In this document: positions 1 to 7,667 of the stretch, one piece after another | Layout of the letters: every line of letters starts with the position of its first letter | Position numbering within the stretch: position 1 is the stretch's first letter | Assembly: GCF_006335145.1 (NCBI RefSeq) | Contig: NZ_VDMN01000014.1 | Coordinates: forward strand, 1 to 35,082 | DNA from: Aliirhizobium smilacinae | GTDB taxonomy: Bacteria > Pseudomonadota > Alphaproteobacteria > Rhizobiales > Rhizobiaceae | DNA: 35,082 bases | Direction: 5' to 3' | Made by a program: the position numbers and the translations under genes | Notes under the pieces: model-generated | Told to the model about the DNA's origin: nothing | What the model saw: the letters and a program-made list of their open reading frames with translations, nothing else | Database searches by the model: none

Positions 1-622
1 GATGCGGGATCGTCAGGTAGATGAAGCGGTTGAAGAAGTTGGCGCCGTCCATCTCCGCTGCTTCACGCTGCTCGCTGTCGAGCGACTGGAGCGCGGTGAG
101 AAGGATGAGCGTTGCAAACGGCAGCCACTGCCAGGCGACGATGATGATGACCGAAAACAGCGGATATTGCGCAAACCAGTCGATCGGCTGCACGCCGAAG
201 AATTTTGCGATATCGGCAAACACGCCGTAACCCGGATGCATGATCATGTTCTTCCAGATCAAGGCGGCCACCGGCGGCATGACGAAGAAGGGCGAGATCA
301 CCAGGATGCGCACGATGCCCTGGCCGAAGATCGGCTGGTCGATCAGGAGCGCGATGGCAGTGCCGCCGATCACGGTGATGGCAAGCACGCCGAGCACCAG
401 AAGCAGCGTGTTCCAGATCGACTGGAAGAAGGCCGGATCGGTGTAGAAATACTGGTAATTGAAGAAACCTGCGAAGCTGACATTCTGAGGTGTCAGCAGA
501 TTGTAGTTCTGGAACGAGTAGTACAGCGTCATTGCGAGCGGTACGGCCATCCAGATCAGAAGAACGACGACGGAGGGCGCCATCATAAGGCGTGCCAACG
601 TCCGGGTATTCTGCGTTGCCAT
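1..622 (-). CDS. smoF: Polyol ABC transporter permease, SmoF-like (3' part missing)
   Basis: Inner-membrane permease of a CUT1-type ABC importer; the family brings sorbitol, mannitol and related polyols across the membrane. About 207 N-terminal residues are present; the gene runs off the left edge. The translation starts MATQNTRTLARLMMAPSV, shows several hydrophobic segments, and near the edge has the EAA loop (EAAEMDGANFFNRF) that contacts the ATPase. The ATG at 622 follows a GGGGA ribosome site by 6 nt. It lies 73 bp downstream of the GatZ-family gene on the same strand, so it is probably the third gene of that operon. A partner permease and the ATPase would be expected further left. The family is clear; the substrate is inferred from neighbours. 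The symbol follows the Rhodobacter smo nomenclature. Confidence 0.88.
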   Translation of the reverse strand, partial: MATQNTRTLARLMMAPSVVVLLIWMAVPLAMTLYYSFQNYNLLTPQNVSFAGFFNYQYFYTDPAFFQSIWNTLLLVLGVLAITVIGGTAIALLIDQPIFGQGIVRILVISPFFVMPPVAALIWKNMIMHPGYGVFADIAKFFGVQPIDWFAQYPLFSVIIIVAWQWLPFATLILLTALQSLDSEQREAAEMDGANFFNRFIYLTIPH

Positions 623-695
623 TCAAATCCCCGAAAGGTTCACTCGGATATCTGCCCCACCGAGGCATCCGATAATTGCTCGAACGTGGAAAGCT

Positions 696-1967
696 TCAGA
701 CAGGGTGAGGACGGGCTGCACGATCATATGTGCCCAGCACAGCATCTACAGCAGCGATCAGGATGTCCTGCATCCCTGCAACATCTCTCAGATCATGTCG
801 CGGGAGATATTGGCGCAGTAACGGTTCGGGGATCTTTCTGCCTTCCAGGACAGTTGCCAACGCCTCCACGGCCGCAGCGGCTTCCGGCCTGTTCCAGTAA
901 TAACGGATCCGGTCGCTGTAGCTGTAATGCCGCTGGAGGCGAAGCGATGCCTCGTCTCCATGATAATGCCCCTGCCAGTCGCCGGGATGCTCGAGCATGA
1001 GTTTTTCCATCCCCATGGCAAGCGCTCGCGCCCCATAGGACGGCACGAGTTCCGAAGCGATCATGTCGAGCGCATAAAGAGCCTCGCGATAGGCGAAGGT
1101 CAGCCCGGGGCCGACCTTCAGAATCGCGAATCCATCTCGCACCAGCGAAGTCAGTGCCTCCTCCGGCTGATAATCCGTAGAGTGGGCTTCGAACACCAGG
1201 CTATCGTCATCCTGCAGGACGGCTGCCAGGGCCCCGGCCTTCGGAGGTTCGTAGACGATGACATTATCGCTGCCGAATTCAACCCCGGGCTGGACGACGA
1301 ATGCCAGTATCCTTTTGAGGGCGTCGTGAAGACCCGCAGCCTCGAAGATCTCGCGGTGTATCGCAATGGTCGCCCGAGCCGCCTCCGGTGAAGTCGGCTC
1401 GACACTATCCAGCATATGATCGGCACCACCTGGGACGGGGACTTCGGTCCCGAGGATATACACGGGCATCGGAAGGCCCGCAGTCCTCGCGGTCTCTTCC
1501 GCGATCGCACAGAGATCCGCAGCACGCTTGGCGATGGTCTGGTCATCAAGAGGGACGGATTCACCTGCGCACCCCATCGAGGTGTCTATGTGAATCTTGC
1601 TGAAGCCTGCCGCAACATATGCCCGAACCATGTCGCGCGCCTTGGCCAGGGCATCCTCTGCCCGCTCCTTACGCCATGGGTTGGGACCGAGATGGTCACC
1701 GCCCAAGATCACCAGATCCCGGCGCAGCCCCTCCTCATCCGCCATTCTGCCGACCAGATCCACGAAATCAGCGGGTGTCATTCCCGTATAGCCACCGAGG
1801 TGATTGACCTGATTGCAGGTCGCCTCGATCAATACATGGCTTTCAGCGACGCTGGCACGGCGGAGCGCGGCTCGCAGCACCACTGGATGTGCCGAGCATA
1901 CCGACGTGATTCCGAAAGGTGTACCTTTGACGCGAGCGGACGACAGTTCCAGAAGATAGTTGCTCAT
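696..1967 (-). CDS. GatZ/KbaZ-family protein, probable D-tagatose-6-phosphate 4-epimerase
   Basis: 423 residues of the PF08013 family, usually labelled tagatose-1,6-bisphosphate aldolase subunit GatZ/KbaZ. Family marks include TSVCSAHPVVL near residue 21, GGDHLGPNPW near 110, KIHIDTSMGCAGE near 143 and FEAHSTDYQ near 260. Published work on Agrobacterium tumefaciens showed that a member of this family, beside a PfkB kinase and an alditol dehydrogenase, epimerises D-tagatose 6-phosphate at C4 to D-fructose 6-phosphate. The neighbourhood here has the same set of families, and no class II aldolase partner (GatY/KbaY) is visible, so epimerase is the better call. The start is 1 nt after the stop of the kinase gene, indicating translational coupling. 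Function rests on family and context, not on identified catalytic residues. Confidence 0.85.
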   Translation of the reverse strand: MSNYLLELSSARVKGTPFGITSVCSAHPVVLRAALRRASVAESHVLIEATCNQVNHLGGYTGMTPADFVDLVGRMADEEGLRRDLVILGGDHLGPNPWRKERAEDALAKARDMVRAYVAAGFSKIHIDTSMGCAGESVPLDDQTIAKRAADLCAIAEETARTAGLPMPVYILGTEVPVPGGADHMLDSVEPTSPEAARATIAIHREIFEAAGLHDALKRILAFVVQPGVEFGSDNVIVYEPPKAGALAAVLQDDDSLVFEAHSTDYQPEEALTSLVRDGFAILKVGPGLTFAYREALYALDMIASELVPSYGARALAMGMEKLMLEHPGDWQGHYHGDEASLRLQRHYSYSDRIRYYWNRPEAAAAVEALATVLEGRKIPEPLLRQYLPRHDLRDVAGMQDILIAAVDAVLGTYDRAARPHPV

Positions 1968-1968
1968 G

Positions 1969-2952
1969 TCAGATGTCCGATCGGTTGGCTTGAATGAATT
2001 CGTCTAGTTCCGCAAAGCTGGAGACACCCTCCATCGGGCCTCGGCGTGTCACTGTTCGTGCTCCCGCTGCGTTGGCGTAACGAAGCGCCTCGTCATGAGG
2101 TCTGCCCTGCCGACGGCAGGTGACGTAGGTCGCGCCGAAACAGTCCCCCGCACCGGTCGGATCGACCTCTTCGACGATGAAGGCCGGGCAGTCGAACCTC
2201 TTGCCTGACACGAGGCATGATGAACCCTGCGCACCGCGCTTGAGAACGATCTCCGAGATGCCTGATGCCAGAAGAGAGGCGACTGCTGCGTCTTCATCAT
2301 CGAGACCCGCTGCGATCGCGAGCTCCTCACCCGACGGAAGAAGCAGATCCGTGACGCCCAGGATCTGGTCGAGACGCTTGCGGGCGTCCGCCTGTCCGGT
2401 GAGCAGTTCCTTGCGGATGTTGGGATCGAACGACACCGAGCCGCCACGCGATTTGACGGCGGCGACAGACTCCATCAGGATTTCTGCGATCCCCGGAATT
2501 GCAAAGGCCGAGCCCATGACATGCACATGCCCTGCCCGCTCGACAAGCTCTCTGGCACCGTCAGTCATGCGGATCATGCCGGACGCGGATTTGGCGATAT
2601 TGAAGACGAAATCCCTGTTGCCGTCTTCACGGTAGCGGACGAATGCACTCCCCGTCGGCATGTCGGACAATATCTCGATCGCGGAGACGTCTGCACCGTC
2701 ACGCTTGAGCCGCTCGATGTTCAGACGACCGAAGTCGTCATCTCCGACTGCGGAGATGATCCCTGCCGGGCTTCCCAATTTGGCAACCTGATCGATGAAT
2801 ATCGCGGGAGCGCCACTCGGAAACGGCCCGATCAGCGGCTGCGGCTCCAAGAAGCCTGCGCCGATGGACGTCGACATGATTTCCACCAATATCTCGCCTG
2901 CCGTTATCGTAGGCCCGAGCGTTTCAGCTGCCAAAGCGGATGCGACTCTCAT
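1969..2952 (-). CDS. PfkB-family sugar kinase, probable D-tagatose kinase
   Basis: 327-residue ribokinase/PfkB-family (PF00294) kinase. The C-terminal signature DPTGAGDCFGATYV holds the catalytic Asp and anion hole. The N-terminal sugar-binding part has TAGEILVEIM and a PSGAPA segment. The ATG at 2952 is chosen over an in-frame upstream start (2985) because GGGAGGA sits 5 nt before it. It is the first gene of the leftward operon and is followed after 1 nt by the GatZ-family epimerase candidate. By analogy with the described Agrobacterium pathway it would make D-tagatose 6-phosphate from D-tagatose and ATP in the cytoplasm. Fructokinase or another ketohexokinase activity is possible; PfkB specificity cannot be read from sequence alone. 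Confidence 0.85.
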   Translation of the reverse strand: MRVASALAAETLGPTITAGEILVEIMSTSIGAGFLEPQPLIGPFPSGAPAIFIDQVAKLGSPAGIISAVGDDDFGRLNIERLKRDGADVSAIEILSDMPTGSAFVRYREDGNRDFVFNIAKSASGMIRMTDGARELVERAGHVHVMGSAFAIPGIAEILMESVAAVKSRGGSVSFDPNIRKELLTGQADARKRLDQILGVTDLLLPSGEELAIAAGLDDEDAAVASLLASGISEIVLKRGAQGSSCLVSGKRFDCPAFIVEEVDPTGAGDCFGATYVTCRRQGRPHDEALRYANAAGARTVTRRGPMEGVSSFAELDEFIQANRSDI

Positions 2953-3036
2953 GGTTCCTCCCAGATGCTCGCTGTTTGTAGGCAATGCCTCAAACTTCCC
3001 GCAGCAATAGGATCCCGATCACATTGAGTCAATCAA

Positions 3037-3066
3037 TTTTAACGCGCGTAAACTTTTGCGGTGCAA
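3037..3066 (-). promoter_or_regulatory. Predicted promoter of the kinase operon with LacI-like operator
   Basis: On the minus strand TTGCAC (3066-3061) and TTAAAA (3042-3037) are separated by 18 bp, a plausible sigma-70-type promoter about 85 bp upstream of the kinase ATG. An imperfect palindrome TTTAACGCGCGTAAA (core 3039-3052), with the central CG usual for LacI-family operators, fills the spacer and -10. A repressor bound there would block transcription. The LacI gene at the end of the rightward operon is the obvious candidate. This is inferred from pattern only. Confidence 0.45.
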
Positions 3067-3142
3067 CATGCTCTCATTAAACCGGGAGCAGATTTCAAGC
3101 AGATTCAGTAGATTGCGCGATTGCTGCACTCGCGTATATGCT

Positions 3143-3161
3143 TAAACGACACGCTAAACGA
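3143..3161 (+). repeat. Direct repeat TAAACGA, two copies 12 bp apart
   Basis: TAAACGA occurs at 3143-3149 and 3155-3161, about one helical turn apart, upstream of the binding-protein gene. The half-site resembles one arm of the palindrome at 3039-3052 (GTAAAC), so it may be a second regulator-binding region. Function is unproven. Confidence 0.3.
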
Positions 3162-3195
3162 GCTCAGTGGGAACACTACTCACTCAAGGTCCAGC

Positions 3196-3224
3196 TTGAC
3201 AGAATGCCTCATCAAGTAAATAAA
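3196..3224 (+). promoter_or_regulatory. Candidate promoter of the binding-protein operon
   Basis: A consensus -35 TTGACA lies at 3196-3201 and is followed, 15 to 17 bp on, by an A/T-rich -10 region (TAAATA/AATAAA, 3217-3224). It sits about 50 bp upstream of the binding-protein ATG and downstream of the TAAACGA repeats. The -10 is not a clean match, so the exact start is uncertain. Confidence 0.4.
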
Positions 3225-3275
3225 GTTTACATGCGTAAGGTTTGCGCACCAACACTCGCAATGGAGGAGATTGTC

Positions 3276-4589
3276 ATGAGTGTAAAGACAAGCATTCTAC
3301 TATCGTCTGCAGTCGGCTTTGGTCTGCTCGCAGGTCTGGCCCACGCCGAGGAAATCACCGTCGCAACCGTCAACAACGGCGACATGATCATCATGCAAAA
3401 GCTCTCCACCAAGTGGGAGCAGGAAACGGGCAACAAGATCAACTGGGTCGTTCTCGAGGAGAACGTTCTGCGCGAACGGGTCACGACCGATATCGCAACG
3501 GGCAGCGGCCAATTCGACATCATGACCATCGGCGGATACGAGGCCCCTATCTGGGGTAAGTCCGGATGGCTATCCACCGTGGACGACCTCGGTGACGATT
3601 ATGACTACGCCGACCTGCTCGATCCGATCAAAAAGGGACTGACGGTCGACGGCAAGCTTTATGCAGTTCCGTTCTACACCGAGAGCTCGTTCACTCTGTA
3701 CCGTAAAGATCTCTTCGAGGCTGCCGGCATCAAGATGCCCGACCAGCCCACCTATGATCAGATTAAACAGTACGCCGCGAAGCTCACGGACAAATCCAAG
3801 GGCCAAAGTGGCATCTGCCTGCGCGGCAAGCCAGGCTGGGGCGAAAACATGGCCTTCTTCGGCACCATGGTGAACACCTATGGCGGCCGCTGGTTCGACA
3901 TGGACTGGAAGCCGCAGCTCAATACCGAGCCGTGGAAGAAGGCAACGACCGATTACGTCGAGCTGCTAGGCAAGTACGGGCCACAGGGCGCGACCGCCAA
4001 CGGCTTCAACGAAAACCAGACGCTTTTCGCCTCCGGCCGGTGCGCCATGTGGATTGATGCCACCTCGGCGGCAGGCCGCGTCTATGATCCCAAGCAGAGC
4101 CAGGTCGCCGACAAGGTGGCTTTCACCCGCTCTCCGGTCGCGGTCACGCCTGCAGGCTCGAGCTGGTCGTGGTCGTGGAACCTCGCCATCCCGGCGACGA
4201 CCAAGAAAGGCGACACCGCTCGGTCGTTCCTCAAGTGGGCGACCTCGAAGGACTATGTGAAGCTGGTCGGAGAATCCGAAGGTTGGGTTGCCGTTCCTCC
4301 GGGAACCCGCAAGTCGACCTACGCCCTGCCGGAATACCAGAAAGCGGCTCCGTTCGCGGCAACCGTTCTCGAGGCGATCATGTCCGCGGACCCGTCGAAG
4401 CCTACAAAGGATCCAGTGCCTTACACCGGCGTCCAGTTCGTTGCCATTCCTGAATTCCAGGCGATCGGTACGTTCGTGGGCCAGCAGATCAGTGCGGCAC
4501 TTGCCGGACAGCAGTCCGTTGACGCCACGCTGGAAGCGGCCCAGACCCAGGTAACCCGCGATATGACCCGCGCGGGCTACATCAAGTAG
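3276..4589 (+). CDS. smoE: Polyol ABC transporter substrate-binding protein, SmoE-like
   Basis: 437-residue periplasmic binding protein of the CUT1 family, very close to the sorbitol/mannitol-binding protein SmoE type: ITVATVNNGDM at the mature N-terminus, RVTTDIATGSGQFDIMTIG, LYRKDLFEAAGI, LRGKPGWGENMAFF and VPYTGVQFVAIPEFQ. A Sec signal peptide of about 24 residues ends in AHA/EE. The ATG at 3276 is preferred over a start 46 codons upstream because GGAGGAG lies 6 nt before it and the signal peptide begins there. It delivers alditols (sorbitol, mannitol, galactitol or D-altritol) to the SmoF-type permease encoded on the other side of the divergent promoter. A strong hairpin follows the gene. 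Exact ligand unknown. Confidence 0.92.
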   Translation: MSVKTSILLSSAVGFGLLAGLAHAEEITVATVNNGDMIIMQKLSTKWEQETGNKINWVVLEENVLRERVTTDIATGSGQFDIMTIGGYEAPIWGKSGWLSTVDDLGDDYDYADLLDPIKKGLTVDGKLYAVPFYTESSFTLYRKDLFEAAGIKMPDQPTYDQIKQYAAKLTDKSKGQSGICLRGKPGWGENMAFFGTMVNTYGGRWFDMDWKPQLNTEPWKKATTDYVELLGKYGPQGATANGFNENQTLFASGRCAMWIDATSAAGRVYDPKQSQVADKVAFTRSPVAVTPAGSSWSWSWNLAIPATTKKGDTARSFLKWATSKDYVKLVGESEGWVAVPPGTRKSTYALPEYQKAAPFAATVLEAIMSADPSKPTKDPVPYTGVQFVAIPEFQAIGTFVGQQISAALAGQQSVDATLEAAQTQVTRDMTRAGYIK

Positions 4590-4626
4590 GACGTCAGCCT
4601 GCCTTCGTGGCAGGTCCTCCCGAGGG

Positions 4627-4652
4627 GAGCCCGGCAGCGCGCTGCCGGGCTC
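4627..4652 (+). terminator. Perfect 26-bp inverted repeat after the binding-protein gene
   Basis: The arms GAGCCCGGCAGCG and CGCTGCCGGGCTC form a perfect GC-rich palindrome 38 bp after the binding-protein stop and about 75 bp before the SDR start. No T-run follows, so it is more likely an mRNA-stabilising or partial-termination hairpin, as is common behind binding-protein genes, than a full terminator. It would let binding protein be made in excess over the downstream enzymes. Confidence 0.65.
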
Positions 4653-4727
4653 TGACCCTGGGCTAAGAAATCGAAACCGTGAACAGTCGGATCCCGTGTG
4701 TGGACTGGCTCGTCGGAGATCAAAGAC

Positions 4728-5498
4728 ATGAGACTGAAAGACAAGGTTGCCTTCATCACTGGCGGCGCGAGAGGCATCGGGCTTGGATTCGCAGAAGCGT
4801 TTGCGGCTGAGGGTGCAAAGGTCGTCATCGCCGACATCAACATCGAACGCGCAACCCAGGCTGCATCCGGCATCGGATCGGCCGCCAAGGCGGTCAAGCT
4901 CGATGTGACCGATGTCGCCGATATCGACCGTGTCGTGAAGGCCGTGGATCAGGAGTTCGGTGGAATCAACATCCTCGTCAACAACGCCGCGATCTTCGAC
5001 ATGGCACCGATCAACGGCATCACCGAGGACAGCTACCAGAAGGTGATGGACGTAAACCTCAAAGGGCCGCTCTTCGTCATGCGTGCCGTCTCGAACGTAA
5101 TGATCGACCGCAAGCGCGGCGGCAAGATCATCAACATGGCGAGCCAGGCTGGACGCCGCGGAGAAGCACTCGTTACGCTTTACTGCGCATCGAAGGCGGC
5201 CATAATCTCCGCCACCCAGTCCGCAGCACTGGCTCTCGTCAAGCACGGAATCAACGTCAACGCGATCGCGCCGGGCGTGGTCGATGGGGAGCACTGGGAA
5301 GTTGTCGACGCCAAGTTTGCGCAGTGGGAAGGCCTAAAGCCGGGTGAAAAGAAGGCGCAGGTCGCCAAGTCCGTGCCTATCGGCCGCTTCGCCACGCCGG
5401 ACGACATCAAGGGCTTGGCCGTCTTCCTCGCCTCATCCGACAGCGACTACATCCTCGCCCAGACGTACAACGTCGATGGCGGAAACTGGATGAGCTGA
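4728..5498 (+). CDS. smoS: Sorbitol/galactitol dehydrogenase (SDR family, SmoS-like)
   Basis: 256-residue classical short-chain dehydrogenase. It has the nucleotide-binding TGGARGIG near residue 11, NNAAIF near 87, active-site Ser in NMASQAGRRGEA and YCASK with catalytic Tyr and Lys. The C-terminal AQTYNVDGGNWMS and AIAPGVVDGEHW are typical of sorbitol dehydrogenase SmoS/PolS. That enzyme oxidises D-sorbitol to D-fructose and galactitol to D-tagatose with NAD. The ATG at 4728 is chosen because the MRLKDKVAFITGG beginning matches the family and GGAG lies 9 nt upstream; the longer start adds ten unmatched residues. It is followed after 18 bp by a second polyol dehydrogenase. Subfamily is confident; the physiological polyol is inferred. 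Confidence 0.9.
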   Translation: MRLKDKVAFITGGARGIGLGFAEAFAAEGAKVVIADINIERATQAASGIGSAAKAVKLDVTDVADIDRVVKAVDQEFGGINILVNNAAIFDMAPINGITEDSYQKVMDVNLKGPLFVMRAVSNVMIDRKRGGKIINMASQAGRRGEALVTLYCASKAAIISATQSAALALVKHGINVNAIAPGVVDGEHWEVVDAKFAQWEGLKPGEKKAQVAKSVPIGRFATPDDIKGLAVFLASSDSDYILAQTYNVDGGNWMS

Positions 5499-5516
5499 CA
5501 CGGGAGCGCAAGGAAC

Positions 5517-6530
5517 ATGAAGGCCATTCAATTCACCGGCAAGGGCCAGGCGGTTCTGGCCGACCTCCCCGACCGCGACACTGTTCCCGAGGGGCACGCG
5601 CTTATCCGTGTTCGGGCTTCTGGACTATGCCATACGGACATCGACGTGCTGCACGCCCGGTACGGCCCGGGCGGCTTTCCTGTGATCCCCGGCCATGAGT
5701 ATGCTGGAGAGATCGTCGCGCTCGGTTCCAATACCGCAGGTTTCGAGGTCGGCGCCCGCATTGTCGTTGATCCCAACCTTCCCTGCGGTGTCTGCGCCTA
5801 CTGCCACAAAGGCTTGAGCAATCTCTGCTCCGATCTCAAGGCATATGGCGTCACCCATGATGGTGGATTCGGAGAATACAGCACCGTCCGCTGCGATCAG
5901 GTTCATGACATCGGCGCCCTTCCGTTCGACGTCGCTGCATTGGCGGAACCGCTCGCCTGCGCTCTCAACGGCCTGGGAGCCGCCGGCGTCGGACCGGGCG
6001 AGCGGCCTCCGGAGAGGGCCATCATTTTCGGTGCCGGGCCGATCGGCCTCCTCCTCGGATTGTCGCTCAAAGCCCGTGGAGCGGGCAGTGTCACAATGGC
6101 CGACGTGAACGAAAGCAGGCTCACCTTCGCATCGTCACTCGGCCTCGACACAGCCGTTTCCGGTTCGCATGCCTTATCTTCGCGAAGGCATGATTTCGAG
6201 CTCGTCGCCGACGCAACCGGTGTACCTTCCGTGGTGGAGAAGATGATCGACCTCGTTTCGGATGGCGGAACCGCCCTCCTGTTCGGGGTCTGCCCCCCCT
6301 CAGCCACGATTTCGATCCATCCATTCGAGGTCTTCCGGCGACAGCTCAAGCTCGTCGGCTCGCATTCGCTGAACCGCAACATCCCGGAAGCACTTGATAT
6401 CCTCAAGGCCGATGACGGGAGCATCGCGCGACTTGTGAGCCACAGGCTGCCGCTTGAGGAAATGCTGCCCTTCTTCCTGGCCAAGCCATCGGATCCTGCG
6501 ACCATGAAGGTGCAATTCGTATCGGAGTGA
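5517..6530 (+). CDS. Zinc-dependent alditol dehydrogenase (MDR family), probable D-altritol dehydrogenase
   Basis: 337-residue medium-chain dehydrogenase. Catalytic-zinc ligands are visible as GLCHTD (Cys near 37) and GHEYAGE (His and Glu near 60). Four cysteines in CGVCAYCHKGLSNLC form the structural zinc site. The Rossmann fingerprint is GAGPIGLLLG near 173. In the described Agrobacterium pathway a PF00107 enzyme in the same context oxidises D-altritol to D-tagatose, which would feed the same kinase and epimerase as galactitol. The ATG at 5517 has AAGGA just upstream and lies 18 bp after the SDR stop, so the genes are in one operon. Other sugar-alcohol substrates cannot be excluded. Confidence 0.85.
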   Translation: MKAIQFTGKGQAVLADLPDRDTVPEGHALIRVRASGLCHTDIDVLHARYGPGGFPVIPGHEYAGEIVALGSNTAGFEVGARIVVDPNLPCGVCAYCHKGLSNLCSDLKAYGVTHDGGFGEYSTVRCDQVHDIGALPFDVAALAEPLACALNGLGAAGVGPGERPPERAIIFGAGPIGLLLGLSLKARGAGSVTMADVNESRLTFASSLGLDTAVSGSHALSSRRHDFELVADATGVPSVVEKMIDLVSDGGTALLFGVCPPSATISIHPFEVFRRQLKLVGSHSLNRNIPEALDILKADDGSIARLVSHRLPLEEMLPFFLAKPSDPATMKVQFVSE

Positions 6531-6626
6531 AGACGCATCACCCGCCGACCGTGTGACGAGACACCGGGCTTCCATCGTGGCGGCCCAGTGCTAAAAGAGG
6601 CGGCCCAAGCTACCACGGAGCGTGAA

Positions 6627-7667
6627 GTGCCAAGACCGATCAAGACGATGGAAGACTTTTCCGAGTTCGTGGGCCTCTCGCGCCCTACGGTCTCGAAGTA
6701 CTTCAACGATCCTTCGTCGGTTCGCAAGAAGACGCGCGACACGATCGAAGAGGCTTTGAAGAAGTCCGGATTCAAGCCGAACATGTTCGCGGTCAACCTG
6801 AACCGGCGGAGGAGCAACATCATCGGGATTGTCGTTCCGAGCACGCTGGATCCATTCTTCATGGCGCTGACGCGACGCATCGAAATCATTGCAAGCGAGG
6901 CGGGCTTCCTTGCACTGCTATTGTCTTCGGATGGTCGCGCCGACATCGAAGACGAGGCAGTGAAAACGTTCCGATCAATGAACGTCGCGGGGGCCATCGT
7001 TGCCCCGGTCTTCAGACGCGGCGGCAGCTCATCGCTGGACCAGCTCGCGAAGAACATCCCGATCGTGTATGTGGATACGCCCCCGGACATGGGAGCGGCT
7101 TATGTTGGGACGGACAACCATCAGAGCTTCGGCCTCATCGTCGACTATCTCTGCCGTTCCGGCGAGCCGCCCTGCTATTTCGGCATGCCTGAAGTCAACA
7201 CGAATGCGATCGAGCGCCGGAATGCCTACCTAGACGCAATGACGGCTCGAAACCTGGCTCCCGAAATCCTCGCGCTCTCTGATGCCGCGACGTGGGACTT
7301 CGAGCGATTCGCCTTCGAGGAGGCCACGCGGCTCTTCGAGAACGTTGCCCGCCTCCCTACAAGGACGATCGTCTGCGCCAACGATCGCCTTGCCTTCGGA
7401 GTCATCGCCGCCGCTTGGCAGAAGGGTTTGAAGGTCGGCCACGGGCCGGGCTGCGATATTCGAATTGCCGGCCACGACGACCACCCGCTGTCCCAGTATG
7501 CGTGTCCTCCGCTGACCACCGTCAAGCAGAACTACAACGACATCGGAAGGCTCGCCATCGGGTTGCTGTTCAAGTTGCTGGGCGAGAAGGTCGAAGACAG
7601 CGAGATCCAGAACGGCAGGGATCAGATCCTGCTGAAATCCGAACTCATGCTCAGAGCTTCGGCTTGA
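6627..7667 (+). CDS. LacI-family transcriptional regulator of the polyol locus
   Basis: About 346 residues. The N-terminal helix-turn-helix (FSEFVGLSRPTVSKYFNDPS) is followed by a hinge (KPNMFAVNLNRRRS) and a periplasmic-binding-protein-like effector domain beginning NIIGIVVPSTLDPFF. The GTG at 6627 is preferred because GGAG lies 6 nt before it and the HTH begins within ten residues; a GTG at 6588 is also open. It is the last gene of the rightward operon, after the alditol dehydrogenase, so it probably controls both arms of the locus through the divergent promoter at about 3.0-3.2 kb. An inducer such as an alditol or D-tagatose is plausible but unproven. Confidence 0.85.
   Translation: MPRPIKTMEDFSEFVGLSRPTVSKYFNDPSSVRKKTRDTIEEALKKSGFKPNMFAVNLNRRRSNIIGIVVPSTLDPFFMALTRRIEIIASEAGFLALLLSSDGRADIEDEAVKTFRSMNVAGAIVAPVFRRGGSSSLDQLAKNIPIVYVDTPPDMGAAYVGTDNHQSFGLIVDYLCRSGEPPCYFGMPEVNTNAIERRNAYLDAMTARNLAPEILALSDAATWDFERFAFEEATRLFENVARLPTRTIVCANDRLAFGVIAAAWQKGLKVGHGPGCDIRIAGHDDHPLSQYACPPLTTVKQNYNDIGRLAIGLLFKLLGEKVEDSEIQNGRDQILLKSELMLRASA

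Noticed and set aside
2..1000. Rightward 332-codon open frame opposite the permease and GatZ-family genes
   Set aside because: Low-complexity, His/Asp/Arg-rich translation without family motifs; antisense shadow of two clear genes.
3966..5294. Leftward 442-codon open frame
   Set aside because: Lies opposite the binding-protein and SDR genes, spans their hairpin, and has the composition of an antisense frame in high-GC DNA.
5903..7090. Leftward 395-codon open frame
   Set aside because: Opposite the alditol dehydrogenase and LacI genes, which have complete domains; serine/arginine-rich shadow.
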